A DNA stretch of 64,000 bases from Hofstenia miamia (taxonomy: Eukaryota; Xenacoelomorpha; Acoela; Hofsteniidae): the NCBI GenBank assembly GCA_900660155.1, contig CABFPE010000311.1, forward strand, positions 703,940-767,939, in the 5' to 3' direction. The notes beneath the pieces are model-generated. The model saw only the letters and a list, made by a program, of their open reading frames with translations. It did no database searches and was not told where the DNA came from. Below are positions 41,777 to 51,500 of the stretch, in pieces. Position 1 is the stretch's first letter. Each line of letters begins with the position of its first letter. Position numbers and translations under genes: made by a program.

Positions 41777-44700
41777 TAAAAGCAGTTTGGTACAAGAGAC
41801 TAACCCCAAAAAAGAATTCTTGATGAACCCTGTTTTTATAGAGCTTGTAGTGAATTCATAGTGCGAGTAATATGAATGTTATTTATTTTTTGCATTTCAT
41901 TTTAAACGTATGAAAACCTATAGCACTAATTACATTTAAGTATACGATGGGTTTGAAAAACTGTCGATATAAGTTCATTAATGAAGTTCATGTTGTGAAA
42001 CCTCAGAATAACGTGAGTTGAATTAATTTTTGATTGATGGTGAAGTTTTCATGTCTTTCTATGACCAAGATCCCCCTAGTTTACTAAATTTCTTAGTCTC
42101 CAGCACAAAACTGCATCGAAGTTTCAAAAATGGGGCCACTATTTACTTCAATATGTGTTAATTTTAAGAAATTGTTTTTTACTAAATAGTACCACGGATC
42201 CAACCATTTGTGCCTCTTTTATGTATCATTGATGAAAATATCATAGAAACCAAATTTCTGACATAGGAAACACTGCTAAAAATGGTAATTTAATTACTAA
42301 AATGGAAAATGAATTCATAATTATCCTGTGCCCTTTGGAAACATGATTTAGTTACTGGCAAAGTTCTAAATTAACAATACTTTTCCATTAGTAGTTAAGC
42401 TACTTTGTTATATTACTAATCTCTCAGCACTATATTTAGATATTTGTTGTAGTTTTTTTGTTAAGTATGATCAATGCTGCATTTAGCTTTGCTTTTTAAA
42501 TTTTTCAAATTTATTATATGAATTCCTATGATTTGATTAAGAAAGCACAGCTATTTTAAATAAAAAGAGGCTTGGCTGAGAATATTTTTTACATTTGTAG
42601 CTACTGGGTATTGCCTATATAATTGCTGAGGTCTTCGTGACGAATGCAATTTTAATGTGGCTGTCGTTTGATAAATGGCATGTTTGTACATGATTATACT
42701 AATTTCCACTTCCTTTGTATCAAAAGATATACAAATGGCGACAACTTAAAGACTGGTGTTTCCAAGATAATCATAAAAATATATCTCTTCTTTGGCATTA
42801 AATTTGAAGATTACGTAGAGGAAACGACGTGTTATCATCATTGACATTTTCATCTTAACATTTTTTTATTTTAATTATATAATAATATGTTTATTTAGGT
42901 TATCAAAATGTTATTATTGAATACTTTAAAAATCATTAGCACACTAATTAATTTCGAGAATTCATTAAGCAAACAATAATAAACTTTCTCCTATTTCTAA
43001 CACTTATAGATGCATCAAAAGTCGATTAAAAGTTCTTAATGACATCAATCTTTGAAATATATCGATACAATGCAGTTTATTAGTGGACTAACCAATTCAA
43101 TTTAGAGGAACAAGCGATCCCTACGTAAAGATATATCTCCTTCCAGAGAAGAAGAAGAAACTTGAAACTAGAGTAATCTTCAAGACCCTCAATCCCGTTT
43201 GGAATGAGACCTTAGAGTTTAGAGGTATCAGCATTTTACTTCAAATCCTGTTTTATTAAAATCTTTGTAGATTTGGAATTTATTCTAAATTTTAGAATGT
43301 GAAATCAATTCCGTAATGTATGGACTTTAAAATTCATTACTTCCACTGCCTATTGGCAAAATAGGAATTTGAGCAATTGAGGACGATTAAATTAATATTT
43401 TTTTAAGTTATTGGAGTTTTCTTTTACAACGCCATTTATGAATATTAATTGTAAAGGAGAAATTGCTCGTGAAAATCCATTAGGAATTTTACTTGTAGTT
43501 ATAGTAATACGCGTCGTTTTGCGAATAACTTAAATACAAACACATAAAATTTAATAAGGCATAATCATGGTCATCAAAATTTTGTATTCTAACTGAATTG
43601 AAATTCAACAATTAAGTTATTAAACCTAGTAGAACTTGAAATCCTATCTACAAATATTTACAAATATCTACAAAAATACTTCTAACTGTTAATTGTAACA
43701 ATAGTAGTGTATTTGAAATTTAACAAATCCATTTATCTTTTTTTAAAGTATAAAAGAGATGGTTGTCACTTTGTTAGATTAACAAAATATATTTATTAAA
43801 AAACCAATGTTATTTTGCATTCTTCTTTAGTTTATAAACATGACTTTTTTTATTTTCACAAAAAAATGTACTCTTGGATTCTAGTATTTACATAACTACA
43901 CCTAACCCTAACCCTAACCACATGCCTCAACCAGGCAAAACATGTATATACAATATGTACAACTATTTACAACAAGGAGTAACGTGATATTATTACATAA
44001 AAATTAACGAGAATTTTACCATAGAGAGATCTCAAAGGGGACAGAATCAGATACACACAAAGCTATTCTAAACCGAAGCAAACACACATGAGTACTTACT
44101 TTAAAAAAAGCAAGATAAAAAAGACAACAAATGAACTCGTATCTAAAAGAGATGGTTTAATAAAATATATGTACAGTGACTTAAAATATATTAAAAATCT
44201 TTTGGGGAGGCTATAGATTTAATATAATAATTAATGACAGCACTTAGGTTGGTAGATGTTAATATGTCTGTCATGCAATCAAATTCATCAGGATTCGCCT
44301 TTGCTCTCTTTTTACAATGAAAATTCAGATGTTTTAGATTTTCGTTCTCATTTTTACATAATGGTGTCTCTATCAGCCGGGAGAAATAGAATTCATTTCT
44401 ATTGATGAGCCTGTTTAATAGAACTATATATATTAGAGTTTTGTAGTACGAACTGATCTTTGCACACCTTATCTTATTTACTATGTTGATCAATATACTT
44501 TGTGGTGCCTTTTCGATGGTCCTTTTAGTGTTGACGTCCTCGGCATAAAAGAAATTGGATAAAATTTTAAATTTGCTCATTTTAACTCAAGTGGGTGTCT
44601 TTCACCGTTTTTTAGTTAAGAAATTACATAAACTAGAAGGTTCTATATATTCAATAAAACTGACATTGCCATTAAAAAATCTTTTATTATTTATTTGGTT

Positions 44701-47700
44701 AGATAATGCAGCACTGCAATTTTATCAATTCAATTGAAATTTAAGGGTCCGCATAAATTTAAGCGTGCTTGCCAGAGTAGGGTTTTGCAACAGAAAGGAG
44801 TTATTTATAAAAATGTTACAGATCATGTCAATCATATTTCTTATGTCCATATTAAGGAGAGAATTGGACGCCAAGATTTTGGAAGTTCCGGTTCCTTATC
44901 CTTTTTAGGAAGTAGTCTAATAACGGCATTTGAAATGCTTGGCACTATCTTACCTGCTTCTAGAATGCAATCAAATAGAATTTTTATATAGGCAAACAAA
45001 AATTTGAATTCTTTGTAAAATGTTGAATTGAGACCATCAAGCCTTGGGCTATTCTTCAATTTCTCAATTGCTTCTTCAATTTCGTATATCTCTATGTCAT
45101 TTTCCAATTCTCCTTTTTCGTCTTCATTAATCCTAGGATGTCTTAATGAGATATTTCCATTTACCGATAGCACTTCTTGGTAAGGTTTCCTATAAAAGTT
45201 TGTAAATGCATTAATTATATCCTCATTTTTGCTAATTAAAGTGCTATCATTCAACATTACATTCTCTATATTAGCTCTTTCCATGCTTCTTTTAAGGTAA
45301 CTCCTAATTTCTTTTATACTGCCTTGATTGATCTCATATTCGATGTCTTTTATGTATTCTATCTCTTCCTATGCCTTGTCATATATAAGTTGGTTGATCT
45401 CATTTTCTATTTCTTCTTTTATCTCATTATAGTTATCGAAATCTTCATTGATATATTGTAGTTGCTTTTCTAGTGATCTTAACTTGTGATACCTCCTTTT
45501 TCCTATTTCTCTCTCTTTCTGAATGATTATATGTTTTGTCTTGATCTTCATCATCGTCCATTTCATTAGTATGTTTGAGATATCTGCTCCTATTTAAAGT
45601 ATTACTTATAATCTTATTGTGGTCAGATTTAATGTTGATGATGGTGCTGCGTCAAATGCCGGTGCCATTCACTTTACTACAAGCAAAACTTGTCAAAAGT
45701 TGCAAATGTTCCGAAAAATTTATATTGATTACTTTCGAGTCTCCTTAATTATATATTCACTGGATGCAAAACAATTGTCTGTACGAGACGAATAATTATT
45801 ATTTTTGTTAAAATAGGTATACGAAAGGTTGTTAACTGCTTTCGCAGTATCAAAAAAATTATATTTACACAGAAGGGCTTCCTTGTGATGCTGAAAGTCG
45901 CTCTAGATTCTAAGCAGTTGGGATCTCCCAGCAGTAAAATGGAAGAGAGTTTAATAATTTCTATATATTCAATGATGTCATTAATTTTATTTTTATAATT
46001 ATTTTTTCCTAGATAGTAATTGACTAGTAACTCGTTTTTACTGGATAGAAAGAATTGAGTTGTACAGGCTCCAAACTTAAATTTGAACTTGGGACTGCTC
46101 TTATGCAAGAAACTTATCAGTCCCAACTTTCGAATAGTTGTTTTAGTAGTTGCAATATATTAATAGCCATTTGATGAGAGATACTTCTTACAGATATTAC
46201 ATAGATCTATTAATTTAGATCCTTGAAAAAAACATAGTCAGGTTTAAAAAGCCTAAAAGCCTCGAAAACATGAATGAATTTGTTTATGATAAAACCGTTA
46301 ACGTTATGATTAATTATATTCAATGCCATGAAATCTACACAGGACTAGATGTGTCACTATCGATTATAAGAGGTTCATTTCTAAATTCGTATTCAACTAT
46401 ATATGATCCCAAAATCCCGTGCCGTTAGCGAACTCGTCCGACCCGACAATTTATAACTTTGCTCAAAGCGCCCCGGGCGGGAATTGGGTGGTTTAATTAT
46501 AGAAAACAAAATAGCTTAGACTAGTTGTTGCTATCATAGCCTTAAACATCCTGACTACCTGAGAATTAGGAATGGTAAGAGTTCAAATCCTTTTAAAAAC
46601 TGCAAATTTCATTGAAAATTTATAAATTGATCCTGTACTTCAGTATCTTCGAGCAACCTCATCATTAGTCGTTGTCATGTCATATCTTCTTATTTCCGAA
46701 TTTCATAAAAGACTTAGAGAACATTGCTTGAAAATTTGGAATAACCATGTCTTTCATAAAGAAATTAGTAACTTAAGGTTAAGCTTTATATCAAATTCGA
46801 AAATAGCACAAATAAATTTCAACAGGATACTAACGAAGCTGTTGTATTTTACAGAATTTTCCCAAATATTAAAATTTTGATTATTTCGCTATAATTTTTT
46901 GACATAGACCTACATTACTATGCACATCATTCCAAATTTTTGTGCCTCTTAAAGATAAATAATATGAGAAATCTCAGAGATAAACTGCATGATAATGGTC
47001 ATTCGGGAAAGGTTATAGACATACTTTATTAAGAACATTCCGAAGTACCAGGTTTGACTATGGTATCAACTCAAGCCTTTATCAATTATCACTGGTATTC
47101 TTTAGATATGCCAATAATTTAATTTGTTATTGGAATCTCTGGTTGGAATAAATTAATTATGTCAAGTATGCGTTCTGCTGTACAGATAGCATTTCTCAAA
47201 TATTTGTTTACAGCAATATTTTCCAATCTAAATTCAAACAAATGATGAATTTTTAAATCGCCTAATCGATCGAACAATGGGAATAGCATGAGACCTTGAA
47301 ATCCGCTTCTACAGTTACAAGCCAACGCAGAAAGCTGAAAGGGATTTTATTTATTCCATTAAATTTCTTGTTCAATAAAGGCCATTAGTAAAAACAAATT
47401 TAAAATCAGTGCTTACAAATTACTTACTGTAAAGTTTTCAACAGGTATACTCAGTAGAATAGGGTTAAGATTTGGTACTTTTGCATTACTCCCCACCAAA
47501 ACTTTATAGTTTATCAGTATAATAATTATAGACCTAACCCGAACACCAACCCTAACCTTAAAACTAACGCAACCTCTAACCTCAAATTATGGTCATTGCC
47601 TCTTTTTCTTGGATTTTCGGATCCATTCCTCCCATTTGAAGATCATTCTTTTTTTCAGATACATTCCTCCTGGCACCAGACTTTTTCTTTTAAAAAAAAT

Positions 47701-47891
47701 ACATGGTTTTTTGTGCTTTTTTCAATTTTATATCCGTAAGCCCTAACCCAAATTCACAAATCCACGTTTCTTAAACCAATACCTAGCTATAACTTAAAAA
47801 TACCTAAAACCCTAAAAAAACTCTAACTATATCCCTAATAGCCCTAAAAAAGTCAAAATTAATTGACTTTAGACATTGGAACATGCATATT

Positions 47892-47922
<31 letters not shown>

Positions 47923-48542
47923 ATTTGAAGAAAACCAGTCAAACTCTAACCCCAGAGCAAAAATTTGCTACCTTTGTTAAGTGAGGGTTAGAGAAAACTA
48001 TGAAACTTTAATATTTGACATAACGGTTACAATCAGGGACCCTAAATGCTACATATATATTTTTGAGATGAAATTCGGACCCTCAAAAGCAAACAAAAGT
48101 TTGGAAAATTAGCAAAACCCGAATGGTTTCATCTATTGGTTACATAGAAGAACAATAGAACTCATGTTGATAAATTAGCATATTTTTACAAAAATTGGAG
48201 TGGGGAGATGACGCAAAAGTACAAATTTCAATATGGACAAGAATTATGCATCTTAGCGACGATATGACGATATGAGTCTATTAGTATTATCATTTGACTC
48301 AATTTTATATGAAATAAATATCATTTCAGTACAGACTTAAGGAACTAGAGGGATCTGGTAACCCCTATTTGAACCAATCACTTTGAAAATTTCAGTGGAT
48401 ATTCTGAACATGGCATAGTTCACCTTAAATTCTATTTACTGATGCTGTGAAATATATAAAACATTCTGGCAATTTGGAGAAACCAATAGTTGGCAAAATT
48501 TTGTCTTTATACCGCATTTTGAAAAGAAAATAGCTTTTCTAG

Positions 48543-48577
<35 letters not shown>

Positions 48578-51500
48578 TATGCATACATGTATTTAATATA
48601 GAAAGGGAATAATGAGACAATGCTATCCTGGAAGAGCTGCCCTGCAACTATTGATTGGATGAGATCTTTCCAATATTGAGATCTGTAAATATTCTGCTCA
48701 ACAGTTAGACACGGTTGAAATATTCATGTAAGGATTTAAAGCAGATTTACTGATAGATAATAATGAAAGTTTAAATTGCACTCTTCATGATGCACATTGT
48801 GGAAACACACTTTTGCAATGAGGGAATGAAATTTCTGCATGCATCATCAAGGCTATGGCCCAAGGTTTTCTTTTGTCATTTATCCAAGGAATGTGTATAA
48901 TACTTGCGATAAATTCAAGAAAATTGTTAAAATAGTAAATAACTTGATACTCACAGACTAATGGATATACTTGTTTTTGTTGAGAGAAGTAGCACATAAT
49001 TTTAAAATCATGCTCATTTTTAGTAATTATTTACATTAAATTGTAAACACTAAACGTATGATAGTGTTTTAGCCCAACCTGTTACAGAAATAGAATGGAA
49101 AAACAACAAAATCAATAGTGGTTTATGACCCACACTTCAGCCCGGTTGATCATATATTTTTGTCCTGGCCCACGCCGCATGACAGGTTGATTATATTTAA
49201 TTTTATGTAGTTTGCTATCCATGCATGGTGAATAATTTGATAATGATTGTAAAATAACTTCATTGAATGAAATAATAGTTTTTTCAAATTTGACACTTGT
49301 AATTAACTTATGTGTAGCTGTTTTTATGATTTTTATTAGGTTTTCCATATGAAAAACTGCAGAAGAGAATTCTTCATATGCTAGTCCTCGATTACGATAA
49401 GTTCAGTCGCGATGATCCAATTGGTGAAATCAATATGCCAATTAGTGAATTGGACCTCACGACGTCTTTCACAACCTGGAAGGACCTCAATCCGATATCG
49501 AAGGTGTGTTTTTGCATGCATTTATAAAAAGTTCGAAGACTTTAGTAGGATAGTGTCTGCTGCCAACCCCTGTAAGAAGTTTGATATTATCAATCTCTGA
49601 AATGCGTTGATATTTATATACAAACCTGAAATAATTTTTTTTATCAATAGTTTTCCTAAACTTTAAAATATTAGTTACTTAGAATGAACACTGTGTGAAA
49701 TTTTGTTCATTTAAGCTGTATTTTAGGAAAAGTTCAAGAGAGGAGAAATTTTACTTTCTTTACAATACAACGCTATAAATGGTCGTCTGACAATAACGGT
49801 GTTGAAAGCTCGTAGTTTGAAACCTATGGATATTTCAGGAACCTCAGGTATGCATTCATGCATGTTGTAATTTTTTATTGTGACCAAAGTCTATTACAAT
49901 TATTTTACAGTTAGTGGTGAGACTATATGCTGTAGCAATTGAAGACTTTAAGAATAGAATCATCGCCATATCTAGTTACATATTATCATCTGCATAATCA
50001 ATTTGCTACTAGTCAAAATTCCAAATTTCACATGAGGCTTGCAGAAATTTGTTTGAAATTTTGGACAAAGCCTCTTTTATTTCAATTTTAATGGACGCAA
50101 TGAGCAGCTTAGGGCTGAAAAAGTTTTTTTCATATAAATAAATTATAAATAAGTATTAAAAAAACTATAATAAAATGAATGTGATTTGTGTTGGAAATGC
50201 TGTTGAAAATGTCTAATTGCATAATATCAACAAAGAAATTTATATACTCGGGTACGGGCGGGTACCGGTGGGTACGGGTATTAATGTAATTTTCAACAGG
50301 TTGGTGTGAAATGAAATAATCACGTTACTACTGACAATTAAATCAGCAGGTCTGCGCATTGGGTGTTGATTTGTTGCCGCATCACCTGGATTTATTTTTT
50401 TCACTAGGGTTTTCCAATCTACCTGGTCACATTTAAATAAACAAATCGAGGAATTAAATTAAACAATCGGCTCATCTCAATAAAGTCCTTTCTGTTGATT
50501 TTCGTTTACTTTTTAAATAGGGGCCTAGGGTTAGGGGCTTATTCATCCACTTTTTCATTTCGATCTCGAACACTAATATTCAGGAAAAGTATTCGCAAAT
50601 ATGAATACAAAATATGTTGTTTATGTAATAATTTCTATGCCAAAGACATCTGCTGTTAATAGTTACTGTCAAAAACAACCTTGAAATATAAAGATTATAG
50701 CATAAATAGCAACATATTCTATAATAGAACTGAAATAAAAAATTTATTCTACGCGTTTTACAGAAAAAGTTATTTCCCGAATTTATTAATATTTTAAAAA
50801 TTTCAGATCCCCAATATTTAAATCCCTCACTGCACTGTTCCAAGATTCGAATTATAATTCAATAAATGCAGATTCGAATATAATTTCGTTTAATATTAAC
50901 CTTAAACAGCCTAGTGTCCGTTTTTTTACATTTACAAAGAATTTTCTCCAAGCCTATTTCCAAACTTAAAAATCTTTGGGGATTGGTAGGTCTATTGGAG
51001 AAATGCATTAATGCAATGTTGAAAATTTCTATTAAAGCTTATTGCTTTGGCAGAGATTAATGAATAGATTAACAAGTTTTCTTAGAAAAAGATTTAAATT
51101 CTATCCATACCTACTGCTGAAGTTTTAGAAGTTTTTGAGCCACTGGAGGCAACAAAGAACTGTGACTGTTTCTTGATATGTGCAAAGGTATTCCAAATCC
51201 ATTGAGGCGTGTGCAAAGTCAGAGGTCGCGGGGACCCTGCGATCAGACGCTTCGCGCAACGGAACGCCTTGATGAGACAAGGCTAGCGTACAGATGTACA
51301 ACGAAAAAGAAAGTTAGAGCACACCATTAATAGTTTTGAGCTATAAGCACTTAAAAATTTTTTATAATATGAATTTTTTTTAAAAAATCCCCTGGTTTTA
51401 AAGTAAGTTAAAAATTATTAAATTAAATAAATATTTACAAATAGAATTATCTTTAACAGACAGATATTATAAAATGATAATTTTGATTTCGATAGCTTTT

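Larger units (their letters stand above)
12991..43105 (+). other. Intron 2 of the synaptotagmin-like gene
   Basis: A 30-kb intron within the C2A-coding part. It holds most small transposons of the window (listed separately). Stretches I inspected and found empty of recognisable features include roughly 13450-14850, 18780-22680, 23200-24960, 25410-26100, 28430-31200, 32690-35110 and 36200-41550, apart from TA arrays. Reading frames there are short and AT-driven. Confidence 0.75.
43225..49339 (+). other. Intron 3 of the synaptotagmin-like gene
   Basis: About 6.1 kb. It holds a reverse-oriented Tx1/L1-like LINE (43899-46329) with a telomere-type repeat at its 3' side, and degenerate telomere-like DNA near 47530-47850. 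Parts between 46400 and 47500 and between 47900 and 49300 show only TA/CT microsatellites (47887-47913, 48541-48577). Confidence 0.8.

Noticed and set aside
41351-41861. Overlapping frames of 84-152 codons with YIYIYI runs
   Set aside because: They are made of TA repeats and an N gap.
50248-50290. GGGTACGGG short tandem as a G-quadruplex promoter element
   Set aside because: It lies inside an intron and resembles short arrays found in decayed transposon ends; no link to transcription.
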